The position numbers and the translations under genes are program-made. DNA of 9,788 nucleotides from Bacillota bacterium (lineage in GTDB: Bacteria; Bacillota; Clostridia; Clostridiales; Clostridiaceae): contig JAUZPH010000104.1 in NCBI GenBank assembly GCA_030706065.1, forward strand, positions 1 to 9,788. The letters run 5' to 3'. The notes below the pieces were generated by a model. That model saw only the letters and a program-made list of their open reading frames with translations, did no database searches and had not been told where the DNA came from. Shown here in pieces: positions 1-6,070 of this stretch. Every line of letters starts with the position of its first letter. Positions within the stretch are counted from its first letter, which is position 1.

Positions 1-5
1 ATATT

Positions 6-353
6 TTATGAATTAAGACCAACACTGATAAGTAGTGCTTCATCCACCAGTACCATGTCTTCGTCCTTCATATGTCCTATCTTTTCCTTCAACCGCTTTT
101 TGTCCAAAGTTCTTATCTGCTCCAGCAAAACTACAGAATCCTTGTTGAGCCCATATTCCTCCGATGAAATTTCAACGTGGGTTGGGAGCTTTGCCTTGTT
201 TATCTGAGAAGTAATCGCGGCCACAATAACCGTAGGACTGTATTTGTTGCCAACATCGTTCTGAATAATTATAACAGGCCTGACGCCACCCTGTTCAGAT
301 CCTACCACAGGGCTGAGGTCAGCATAGAATATATCTCCTCGTTTCACTATCAT
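6..353 (-). CDS. mazF: MazF/EndoA-type mRNA endoribonuclease toxin
   Basis: Toxin of a type II toxin-antitoxin pair: a sequence-specific RNase that cleaves single-stranded mRNA and is held inactive by the upstream antitoxin. The 115-residue protein starts MIVKRGDIFYADLSPVVGSE and closely resembles Bacillus subtilis EndoA (NdoA/YdcE) along its whole length. The two residues known to be catalytic in that family, Arg25 (in GGVRP) and Thr48 (in AAIT), fall at the same positions here. The start was chosen by homology. An ATG two codons upstream (359) is 11 nt from a GGAGAG and may be the real initiator; a longer frame reaching 422 lies inside the antitoxin gene and is not credible. The gene overlaps mazE by 35-41 nt, so translation is probably coupled. 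The TAA stop sits 5 bases from the window edge, so no terminator can be seen. Confidence 0.95.
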   Translation of the reverse strand: MIVKRGDIFYADLSPVVGSEQGGVRPVIIIQNDVGNKYSPTVIVAAITSQINKAKLPTHVEISSEEYGLNKDSVVLLEQIRTLDKKRLKEKIGHMKDEDMVLVDEALLISVGLNS

Positions 354-639
354 TGTCATCAGGCAAATCACTCTCCGTAAGCCATACCTCATAATCTTGC
401 AGATTCTTAAAGTCATCGGCACATCCCATCTCTGCTATTTCTACATTTATATCTGCCATCTCTATATAACCCTTTTTCATCTTCTCTATATATTCAATTT
501 TTTTTCTTTCTTCTATATATAATATTAAAGCATCCTTGATTAATTGACTATTTTTTTTGCCTTTTTCTTTAATTTTACCTTCTAATTCTCTGCTAAGTGT
601 TTCTGAGAGGTTTACGACTAATCTCTTTGAACCTGACAT
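319..639 (-). CDS. mazE: MazE/EndoAI-type ribbon-helix-helix antitoxin
   Basis: Antitoxin partner of the adjacent MazF. Residues 1-45 look like a ribbon-helix-helix (CopG/MetJ-type) DNA-binding domain (KRLVVNLSETLSRELEGKI, then a basic helix). The following KKGYIEMADINVEIAEMG matches the linker and toxin-wrapping region of B. subtilis EndoAI (YdcD). In this family the N-terminal domain autorepresses the operon and the C-terminal part blocks the toxin; both roles are inferred here by homology. ATG at 639 has AGGAGG at 651-656, 11 nt upstream. At 106 residues it is somewhat longer than the B. subtilis protein, because the frame does not stop before mazF but continues about 12 codons into it, ending in a tail ETRRYILC. 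This long overlap is unlike the short gap I recall in B. subtilis. Confidence 0.9.
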   Translation of the reverse strand: MSGSKRLVVNLSETLSRELEGKIKEKGKKNSQLIKDALILYIEERKKIEYIEKMKKGYIEMADINVEIAEMGCADDFKNLQDYEVWLTESDLPDDNDSETRRYILC

Positions 640-759
640 GTTTTATAATACCTCCTATTACCGTAAGCAAAATATGTAGAATAAAATATGCAGTAACATA
701 TCAACTGAACTGCACACCCCCACATTCATCCATACAGTATTAACTTTACGCTTGGAATA

Positions 760-789
760 ATTATAATCCAGCGCACCGCCATGTGTCAA
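760..789 (-). promoter_or_regulatory. Near-perfect sigma-A promoter of mazEF
   Basis: On the minus strand a consensus -35 TTGACA (784-789) and a consensus -10 TATAAT (760-765) are separated by 18 nt. Transcription should start near 753 and leave a leader of about 110 nt before the mazE start at 639. The promoter lies in the 258-base gap between alr and mazE, so the toxin-antitoxin pair need not depend on read-through from alr. No obvious operator palindrome stands out over the -10 or -35. Confidence 0.8.
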
Positions 790-897
790 AGCATTTAAAG
801 CGGTAGTCAACATTTACCACACAAGCTTCTTACATTGCGCGGCAATATTACCATATTAGCCAATGAAAGGTTGATTCAGCAGTACATTCAGTCAATA

Positions 898-2058
898 TCA
901 TATATAATTCCTTATTTCTACAACCCTGCCATCCTTCAAAAATACTCTGGGTACTCTCTTGCTGATTGCACAGAGTATCTCGTAATTTATAGTACCTATA
1001 TGGCTTGCGATATCATCGGCATTATATTTTATACCATTCTCTTCTCCCATTATTATAGCCTCATCGCCAATTTTGACACCTTCAATATCAGTGACATCCA
1101 CCATACACATATCCATACATATTCTGCCAACTATAGGAGCAAACCTCCCTTTAACAATGACTTTACCTTTATTAAAGAGCAACCTCGTATATCCATCTGC
1201 ATAACCTATTGGTAAAGTGGCAATTATGCTTTCTCCTTCAGTTTTATAGGTTCTGCCGTAGCTTATGTATTCACCGGCCGGCAGTTTCTTGACGTTTATT
1301 ACACTGGCCTTGAGAGACATTGCAGGTTTTAAATTTATCCTTGACTTGTCAACGTCATCGGAAGGGTAGTAACCATAGAGCAAAATACCCGGCCTTACAC
1401 CGTCCATATGCACCTCGGGCATATCGATAATAGCTCCACTGTTCGCTATATGCCGTAGATTAACTTTAATGCCCAGGTCCTCCAGCTTGTTACAAAACCA
1501 GTTGAATTTCTGAAACTGGCATATGGTATACCCTTTGTCTTTCTCGTCAGAGGTTGAAAAATGCGAAAATATACTTTCAATTATTATATTTGGCAATTTA
1601 CTGATTTTATATACATCATTTATACTGTTCTCGTCCGGTAAAAACCCTATTCTCCCCATACCAGTATCAACTGCTATATGTATTCTAACTTTTTTCCCAT
1701 ACTTTTCAGCCTCTTTGGATACTGCCTCTACATAATCACAGGAATAAGCAGTAATCTCTATATCGTTGTCTATAAGTTCCTCCACGAATTCCACCGGAGT
1801 ATACCCAAGAATCATTATCGGAGCATTTTCGACAACCCTTCTCAGTTCAAGGGCTTCAGTCACCACTGCTACAGCAAGCCTGGTAGCTCCATTTTCAATA
1901 AGCACCGGTGCCACTTCCAGGGCACCATGTCCGTATGCATCCGCTTTTATAACAGCAATGATATCCTTGGAGGCCGCTATTCTCCTTATTTCTCTCATAT
2001 TATGAGCTATGTTATCCAGATTTACCTCTGCCCATAAAGGTCTAAGTTTTTCTGCCAT
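898..2058 (-). CDS. alr: Alanine racemase (PLP-dependent)
   Basis: Interconverts L- and D-alanine in the cytoplasm, supplying D-Ala for peptidoglycan and teichoic acids. The 386 residues match the usual length. The N-terminal TIM barrel carries the PLP lysine, Lys38, in the AVIKADAYGHG motif. Arg222 in VRPGILLYG is the conserved arginine expected near the PLP ring nitrogen. Tyr267 in SYGRTY is the second catalytic base (equivalent to Tyr265 of the Geobacillus enzyme) and opens the C-terminal beta domain. PIGYADGYTR, GRICMDMCMVDVT and GTINYEILC are further family motifs. ATG at 2058 is preceded by GAGGGGGA (2065-2072) with 6-nt spacing. Being directly upstream of mazEF repeats the B. subtilis alr-ndoAI-ndoA order. 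A repeat element occupies the gap upstream; I found no convincing alr promoter there. Confidence 0.97.
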   Translation of the reverse strand: MAEKLRPLWAEVNLDNIAHNMREIRRIAASKDIIAVIKADAYGHGALEVAPVLIENGATRLAVAVVTEALELRRVVENAPIMILGYTPVEFVEELIDNDIEITAYSCDYVEAVSKEAEKYGKKVRIHIAVDTGMGRIGFLPDENSINDVYKISKLPNIIIESIFSHFSTSDEKDKGYTICQFQKFNWFCNKLEDLGIKVNLRHIANSGAIIDMPEVHMDGVRPGILLYGYYPSDDVDKSRINLKPAMSLKASVINVKKLPAGEYISYGRTYKTEGESIIATLPIGYADGYTRLLFNKGKVIVKGRFAPIVGRICMDMCMVDVTDIEGVKIGDEAIIMGEENGIKYNADDIASHIGTINYEILCAISKRVPRVFLKDGRVVEIRNYI

Positions 2059-2154
2059 TATATTTCCCCCTCATCCGTACATAGATGCATTTCATATAGA
2101 AAGTATGCACCTTCATCAGAACTATTTATTGATATTCAACTTCAGGTATATCTA

Positions 2155-2309
2155 ATTGACAGTTGACAATTGAGAATTGACAATTTAGGATGAAATTCAG
2201 CAGAGCTGAATTTCTTTAATTTTAGATATTTCACAGCTTTGCTGTGAAATATCATCCTTCATTGTCCATTGTAAAATGTCAATTGTCAATTGAATTGAAG
2301 TCCGAAGCC
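2155..2309. repeat. MITE-like palindromic repeat, copy A
   Basis: A ~155-bp non-coding element nearly identical to copy B at 2971-3125 and in the same orientation. Its ends are ~31-bp imperfect inverted repeats built from reiterated AATTGACA units (left 2155-2186, right about 2260-2294). Inside are two perfect hairpins: GAAATTCAGC/GCTGAATTTC with a 3-nt loop (2192-2214), and GATATTTCACAGC/GCTGTGAAATATC with a TTT loop (2225-2253). The similarity continues past the right end into GTCCGAAGCC. It lies just downstream of the lipoprotein stop codon. It encodes nothing. AATTGACA-rich palindromic repeats of this kind are familiar to me from clostridial genomes, but I cannot assign a named family. 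Confidence 0.85.
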
Positions 2310-2316
2310 GGATATA

Positions 2317-2925
2317 TTACTGGAAATTGAACAGGTTACTATCCAATTTCTCATTAGCAGCAAATTCAGAATAATTAATCCTTATTCTTTCCTTGTCCTT
2401 ATTATCATATATCATTATCTTGCCAGGAACAAGGGTTTTGGCATCAACATATAATACCGCTTTAGCCATATTTATGTTGTTGTCCGGTATGGTCAGTTCG
2501 ATGAGTTGGTACTTTCTTCCGCTTTCCTCCTGAACATAATATTTTGTATCTTCGTTTGTATACATTAGCTTTATGTACTTATTTACAAAGGCCAGATAAT
2601 ATAGATTGTCGAAGCTCTCCTCGATGGAATACTTCCTTCCGCTGGCCTTGTCGCTGACATGAATCCAGTTGTCCTTGTATATGAAAATGCGATCCTCTCC
2701 GATTTCCAGCCGCGCCCCCAGTTTTTCATCATAAAAGGCAGTGCACTTGTACTGTATAGCCTGCTTGTTGTTCAAAATATTTATTGTGGCCTTGCACTTG
2801 TAGCTCTGTATATTCTTCAGGTACTCCAGTACTTCCCTTTCGCTTTTCTGCTTTCTGCCGCAGCCCAGGGCAATTACAGACAGCAGAACCAAAGCTATTG
2901 TAAAAATTTTCTTTAATATCCTCAT
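2317..2925 (-). CDS. LolA/YdcC-like lipoprotein of the outer-membrane-lipoprotein-carrier fold
   Basis: Probably an exported, membrane-anchored lipoprotein; its biochemical role is unknown. The 202-residue product begins MRILKKIF, followed by a hydrophobic stretch and VIALGCG. This is a signal peptide with a plausible lipobox cleaved before Cys22, although Ala rather than Leu at -3 is not ideal. The mature part (YLKNIQSYKCKATINI, then repeated beta strands, then DAKTLVPGKIMIYD near the C-terminus) resembles B. subtilis YdcC and LolA-fold proteins, which bind lipids or lipoproteins. ATG at 2925 has GGAGGGG at 2929-2935. An in-frame extension to 3000 reads through the repeat's terminal sequence and was rejected. 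Its position between acpS/nnr and alr matches ydcC in B. subtilis. It is sandwiched between two direct copies of a MITE-like repeat. Confidence 0.8.
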   Translation of the reverse strand: MRILKKIFTIALVLLSVIALGCGRKQKSEREVLEYLKNIQSYKCKATINILNNKQAIQYKCTAFYDEKLGARLEIGEDRIFIYKDNWIHVSDKASGRKYSIEESFDNLYYLAFVNKYIKLMYTNEDTKYYVQEESGRKYQLIELTIPDNNINMAKAVLYVDAKTLVPGKIMIYDNKDKERIRINYSEFAANEKLDSNLFNFQ

Positions 2926-2970
2926 AAACCCCTCCGGAACTCTACCTGCTGTGGAGGTACCGCTTCGTAC

Positions 2971-3125
2971 AACTGGCAATTGACTATTGAGAATTGACAA
3001 TCAAGGTTGAAATTCAGCGGAGCTGAATTTCTATAATTTAGATATTTCACAGCTTTGCTGTGAAATATCATCCTTCATTGTCCATTGTAAAATGTCAATT
3101 GTCAATTGAAATAATGTCCGAAGCC
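2971..3125. repeat. MITE-like palindromic repeat, copy B
   Basis: Second copy of the repeat at 2155-2309, offset by 816 bases in the same orientation. The stretch from the second hairpin (GATATTTCACAGC, from 3041) to the right terminal repeat is essentially identical in both copies. Differences cluster in the left terminal repeat and around the first hairpin loop (GGA here, AGA in copy A). It fills most of the 249-base gap between the end of nnrDE and the lipoprotein start; its left end is about 45 bases upstream of that start on the minus strand. Its hairpins would be transcribed if nnrDE read-through feeds the lipoprotein gene. It carries no open frame of its own. Confidence 0.85.
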
Positions 3126-3174
3126 ATAACCCCACCCTTATTACTACTAATATTCCTTTGGGGTTCATTATATT

Positions 3175-4692
3175 CTAAAGGCTCAATATTTCTTTTAATG
3201 CATAGGGCAGATATTCATTTATATCAGAGGCACAGAGGCTGTGCATCTTCTCAGAGAGCCTCTCTCCAGCGTAGCCATGGATATATGCGCCGCATACCGA
3301 ACTTTCCAGCGGCCCAAGGCCCTGGGACAGCAGTGAGGCGATTATGCCGGTGAGGCAGTCTCCCATACCTCCGGAAGCCATGGCGCTGTTTCCTGTAGGA
3401 TTGATATAGGAGGTACGGCCATCGGTGATCACGGTATTAAAGCCCTTTAGAAGAAGAATGATGCCATTCTCCGCCGCATATTCTGCTGCTGTTTCAAGCC
3501 TGTTTTCATTTATATAATCTATTGTTTTTCCTGTGAGCCTTGCCATTTCCCCCGGGTGAGGAGTGAATATGAAGTGCCTGCCCTCCGCAGCGCGCTTTCT
3601 TAGTTCCTCCATCAATTCCGGCTCTGCGGCAAGTATATTAAGCCCGTCTGCATCAATGACCACTGGGCACCAGGCAGTATTGAGGATTTTCTTTAAAAGC
3701 TCTGCACTTTCCCTTCCTTTGCCCATACCTGGCCCCACACCAATACCGCCGGCATTGCCCAGGAGTGCCTCAAACCTTTCGTCTGCGGTATCTGCTGTCA
3801 TTGCTTCCTTAAGCTTAAGCCTGAGTATCTCCAACACAGCTTTAGAGGCAGCTGCAGTAACCAGCCCGCTGCCGCAGCGCACTGCCGCCTCCGAGGCAAT
3901 TTCCGGCGCTCCGTAAAAGCCCTCGGAACCGCCGATGATGAGAGTCCTTCCGAAGCTTCCCTTGTGTGAATACTTATCCCTCTTCTTTATATTTTGGCGT
4001 ATATAGCCCCCTTCGGTGAAAAAAATATTTTCCCCGTACTTATTTTCAATGTTTTCCGGTATGCCGATGGACTCAACTATCACCTCACCGATGTATTCCC
4101 CACTGCCGCAGCTCAGAAAACCTTTTTTGTAATGCTGGAAAGTAACTGTCATATTTCCCCTGATGCAGCAACCAAGGACCCTCCCGGTGTCACAATCCAT
4201 CCCCGAAGGTATGTCTATACAGAGAGTGAAAGGAGTTACACCGTTTATGAGTTGTATAATTTCTCTGTGGATTCCCTTCACTTCCTTGTTGAGGCCGGTA
4301 CCGATGATTCCGTCCACAACTGCATCAGCCTTTAAAAGCTCCTCCTTCAGTTCCCGGAGGCCCTCAGCATCTTTTATGATTTTTATGTCCAGCCCCATAT
4401 TCCTGACAATGCTGTAGTTTTCTTTAAAACACTGGCTTCCCCGGTCAACATCGCCTGTTATAAAAACCCCAGCCCGCCTGCCTGATACGGTCAGATGCCT
4501 TGCCAGTGCCAGTGCATCTCCGCCGTTATTTCCCGTTCCTGCGGCGATGACAAAGTATTTCCCTGGAATTTTCTCTGCATGGCGAAAAAGCTTCAAAGCG
4601 GCATTTTCCATCAGTACCATCATAGGAATACCCAGTTCCTCAACACAGGCTCTGTCTATATTTTTCAGGGCTTTGGCTCCCGATATCCTCAC
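3175..4692 (-). CDS. nnrDE: Bifunctional NAD(P)H-hydrate epimerase / ADP-dependent NAD(P)H-hydrate dehydratase
   Basis: Repairs hydrated, damaged NADH and NADPH: the N-terminal domain epimerises R- to S-NAD(P)HX and the C-terminal domain dehydrates the S form using ADP. The 505-residue length fits the fused enzyme. The YjeF_N epimerase domain (about 1-215) shows GTGNNGGD at 52-59. The ribokinase-like dehydratase domain (about 230-505) shows IIGGSEGFYGAPEIA, DADGLNIL, FTPHPGEMARLTG and GGMGDCLTG at 441-449, with Asp445 as the expected catalytic residue. The start is GTG at 4692, which overlaps the acpS stop as GTGA (4 nt), indicating translational coupling. The product MRISGAKALKNIDR aligns with usual family N-termini. 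In B. subtilis, as I recall, these genes are not in the acpS-alr cluster; here the fusion sits between acpS and the ydcC-like gene. Confidence 0.95.
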   Translation of the reverse strand: MRISGAKALKNIDRACVEELGIPMMVLMENAALKLFRHAEKIPGKYFVIAAGTGNNGGDALALARHLTVSGRRAGVFITGDVDRGSQCFKENYSIVRNMGLDIKIIKDAEGLRELKEELLKADAVVDGIIGTGLNKEVKGIHREIIQLINGVTPFTLCIDIPSGMDCDTGRVLGCCIRGNMTVTFQHYKKGFLSCGSGEYIGEVIVESIGIPENIENKYGENIFFTEGGYIRQNIKKRDKYSHKGSFGRTLIIGGSEGFYGAPEIASEAAVRCGSGLVTAAASKAVLEILRLKLKEAMTADTADERFEALLGNAGGIGVGPGMGKGRESAELLKKILNTAWCPVVIDADGLNILAAEPELMEELRKRAAEGRHFIFTPHPGEMARLTGKTIDYINENRLETAAEYAAENGIILLLKGFNTVITDGRTSYINPTGNSAMASGGMGDCLTGIIASLLSQGLGPLESSVCGAYIHGYAGERLSEKMHSLCASDINEYLPYALKEILSL

Positions 4693-5069
4693 GCTTGCCT
4701 CACCTCCAGTACTGCATAAGCCACTGCATTATCCCTTCCATGGGAAATACTCAGATGGATGGTATAATCTCCAAAGCTCTCTGCCAGCTCCCTTGCACCA
4801 TTATGGAGCACCACATAGGGTTTTCCGTTGTCCTCCCTTCGTACCTCCACGTCCCTCAGAAAGAATCCCCGGAAGCCTGTGCCCAGGGCCTTTGAAACCG
4901 CCTCCTTTGCGGCGAACATTCCGGCGGCATGCTGCAGCATGGACCTTTTCCCTTTCATATAATTGAATTCCCCGTCACAGAAGGCCTTCTCCACAAAACT
5001 CTCATTTCTTTTTATGGCCTCATCTATCCTGTCTATTTCCACAATGTCAACACCTACGCCTTTTATCAA
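4689..5069 (-). CDS. acpS: Holo-[acyl-carrier-protein] synthase
   Basis: Transfers 4'-phosphopantetheine from CoA to apo-ACP, activating fatty acid synthesis. The 126-residue product starts MIKGVGVDIVEIDRI, giving the magnesium-binding Asp8; FAAKEAVSKALGTG supplies Glu56 of the second metal/CoA motif; SISHGRDNAVAYA is the conserved C-terminal motif. Length is normal for the family. The start is best read as TTG at 5069, because GGAGGT (5077-5082) lies 7 nt upstream of it. The frame opens at another TTG (5084), but that would place the ribosome site inside the gene and add five residues that homologues lack. It is the first gene of the minus-strand cluster and overlaps nnrDE by GTGA. Its promoter and a structured repeat element lie directly upstream. 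Confidence 0.95.
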   Translation of the reverse strand: MIKGVGVDIVEIDRIDEAIKRNESFVEKAFCDGEFNYMKGKRSMLQHAAGMFAAKEAVSKALGTGFRGFFLRDVEVRREDNGKPYVVLHNGARELAESFGDYTIHLSISHGRDNAVAYAVLEVRQA

Positions 5070-5101
5070 TTTACATACCTCCAAAAGAACGAATTATATA
5101 T

Positions 5102-5199
5102 AGCTGTGGAAATTTATAATTGAATTTATCTCCTTCGAAAAATCGGTGAAGATTCAATATTTTCTCAGGAGAATTATTAAGGTTTAAATTTCCGCATCT
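5102..5199 (-). repeat. Structured inverted-repeat element, copy 1 (acpS leader)
   Basis: A 98-bp imperfect inverted repeat of unknown family. Outer arms at 5102-5116 and 5185-5199 pair over 15 positions with one C/T mismatch and one T/G. An inner stem pairs TCTCCT (5129-5134) with AGGAGA (5167-5172). The central hairpin GAAAAATCG (5137-5145) / CAATATTTTC (5155-5164) closes a 9-nt loop GTGAAGATT. Copy 2 (5382-5480) keeps the same fold with different stem bases. On the minus strand its first base lies within a few nt of the start predicted from the promoter at 5208-5236, and it ends 20 nt before the acpS ribosome site, so it would form most of the acpS leader. Strand and function are unproven. 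Confidence 0.75.
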
Positions 5200-5207
5200 G
5201 TAGTTCA

Positions 5208-5236
5208 ATTTTACTATTTAATCTTAATCACTTCAA
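5208..5236 (-). promoter_or_regulatory. Promoter of the acpS cluster
   Basis: On the minus strand -35 TTGAAG (5231-5236) and -10 TAAAAT (5208-5213) are separated by exactly 17 nt. Transcription should start near 5201, about 130 nt before the acpS start. This puts the beginning of the inverted-repeat element (5199) at or next to the 5' end of the transcript. A GC-rich hairpin at 5261-5291, upstream of the promoter, could insulate it from the DUF6514-like gene. Confidence 0.6.
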
Positions 5237-5260
5237 ATATTTCATATCGCCCCTAAATAG

Positions 5261-5291
5261 TACAGGCAGGAGCTTTGAACCCCTGCCTGTA
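5261..5291 (-). terminator. GC-rich hairpin, possible terminator of the DUF6514-like gene
   Basis: A perfect 10-bp stem TACAGGCAGG / CCTGCCTGTA (5261-5270 with 5282-5291) closes an 11-nt loop. It lies between the end of the DUF6514-like gene and the acpS promoter, where a terminator would be expected. On the minus strand the tail after the stem is only CTATTTA, which is weak for intrinsic termination. On the plus strand a TTTTT run follows 8 nt later, but no plus-strand gene reads towards it. The rest of the 5085-5480 gap holds the two inverted-repeat elements and the acpS promoter. Confidence 0.45.
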
Positions 5292-5381
5292 TAGGTCATT
5301 TTTATATAACTTTGGTGAAAGGCCTTCCTAATCCCATTTTGAACGGTCAAATGATATATTGGGCATATGATGATAAGAACC

Positions 5382-5480
5382 AGCTGTGTGACTTTATTCT
5401 CGAATTTATCACCTTAGAAAAATCGGTGAAGATTCGATATTTTCCAAGGTGAACATTATAAGGTTTAAAGTCACACATCT
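5382..5480 (-). repeat. Structured inverted-repeat element, copy 2
   Basis: A 99-bp relative of the element at 5102-5199. Outer arms 5382-5396 and 5466-5480 pair at 14 of 15 positions, with the same single C/T mismatch as copy 1. The inner stem pairs TCACCTT (5409-5415) with AAGGTGA (5446-5452). The central hairpin 5417-5425 / 5435-5444 has the same GTGAAGATT loop. Against copy 1, outer-arm positions 8, 9 and 11 and inner-stem position 3 are changed on both sides so that pairing is kept. The element abuts the TAG stop codon of the DUF6514-like gene, so if transcribed with it, it would be a 3' structure rather than a leader. Confidence 0.75.
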
Positions 5481-5837
5481 CTAATTGTTAGTAGCTACAT
5501 CGCTGGCATATAAATCATAATCATTTATATATGTATCTATATATTCTCCAAGTACGTCTATGAGGTGCAGAGGCGATACGCCATTCTCGTGAAGCATTCT
5601 TAACAGATTGTGAACCTTATGTCTCTGAGGGCTTATGTTTTCCACGCAGTCTCTTTCAATGTTTTCCATCGTTCCGCTTACAAAGTCCTGTCTCTCAATT
5701 TCGATTCCATAGGTCTGTACCAATATTTTTTCACATTTGATATTGGTAGTCATCTGTCCTTTAACGAGTCTGTAATTGTAAAGGTAATTCACGTCTCCCA
5801 GGTTTTCCGTCCTGCTTAAGCATTCTACTACCATCAT
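5481..5837 (-). CDS. DUF6514-like small protein of unknown function
   Basis: A 118-residue soluble protein without signal peptide or membrane segment. The N-terminal half looks like beta strands (VVECLSRTEN, NYLYNYRLVKG, ILVQTYGIEIERQD). The C-terminal half has the pattern ISPQRHKVHNLLRMLHENGV followed by SPLHLIDVLGEYI. This resembles what I recall of the clostridial DUF6514 family, which has no known function; I have not been able to check the match. The start at 5837 was chosen because AGGGGG (5845-5850) lies 7 nt upstream; a second ATG follows directly at 5834, and an upstream in-frame ATG at 5876 lacks a ribosome site. A TATAAT lies at 5894-5899 on the minus strand, but I see no matching -35. 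Copy 2 of the inverted-repeat element begins immediately after the stop codon. Confidence 0.75.
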   Translation of the reverse strand: MMVVECLSRTENLGDVNYLYNYRLVKGQMTTNIKCEKILVQTYGIEIERQDFVSGTMENIERDCVENISPQRHKVHNLLRMLHENGVSPLHLIDVLGEYIDTYINDYDLYASDVATNN

Positions 5838-5910
5838 ATGTATTCCCCCTGTAATTTGAATTTCTTTGATATCCACGACAGCTTGTCTTTATAATTATAA
5901 TATCACGGTG

Positions 5911-5973
5911 AAAAACAAAATAATGTCACTTTATGAAACGAGCAAAAGATATTATCTCTTTATAAAGTGACAT
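5911..5973 (-). terminator. Probable intrinsic terminator of the 200-residue gene
   Basis: Perfect 12-bp inverted repeat ATGTCACTTTAT / ATAAAGTGACAT (5923-5934 with 5962-5973). The 27-nt loop contains a small palindrome AGATATTATCT. On the minus strand the stem is followed by TATTTTGTTTTT, a U-rich tail, about 100 nt after the stop codon of the 200-residue gene. The long loop and AT-rich stem make it less certain than the other terminators here. Its arm sequence resembles the TGACTTTA arms of the inverted-repeat family nearby. Confidence 0.55.
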
Positions 5974-6070
5974 CATAATTCAGAAAACATCAGTTCTTAC
6001 AGTAATTAACAAGGACTCGCAGCCACCCTTTCCAGTCATTTCCACATATTAAACACTTATTGTCGTAAAA

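Noticed and set aside
354..422. N-terminal extension of mazF to an ATG at 422
   Set aside because: It lies wholly inside mazE, has no ribosome site, and EndoA/MazF homologues begin at MIVKRGD.
835..1215. 126-codon plus-strand frame opposite alr
   Set aside because: It is the antisense shadow of alr with no ribosome site and no recognisable protein sequence.
2926..3000. N-terminal extension of the lipoprotein gene (MSILNSQLPVV...)
   Set aside because: It translates the terminal repeat of the MITE-like element; the ATG at 2925 has a good ribosome site and gives a proper signal peptide.
3126..3174. AACCCC/GGGGTT inverted repeat after nnrDE as a terminator
   Set aside because: The stem is only 6 bp with a ~26-nt loop and there is no T-rich tail on the minus strand.
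5070..5084. acpS start at the upstream TTG (5084)
   Set aside because: GGAGGT at 5077-5082 would lie inside the gene; the TTG at 5069 is 7 nt from it and gives the family-typical N-terminus.
5223..5372. Three tiny minus-strand frames (11-23 codons) between copy 2 and the acpS promoter
   Set aside because: None has a convincing ribosome site, and the longest is formed by the GC-rich hairpin sequence itself.
5102..5480. Reading the two full element copies as a CRISPR array
   Set aside because: There are only two full copies about 180 bp apart, their arms differ, and there are no regular spacers or cas genes.
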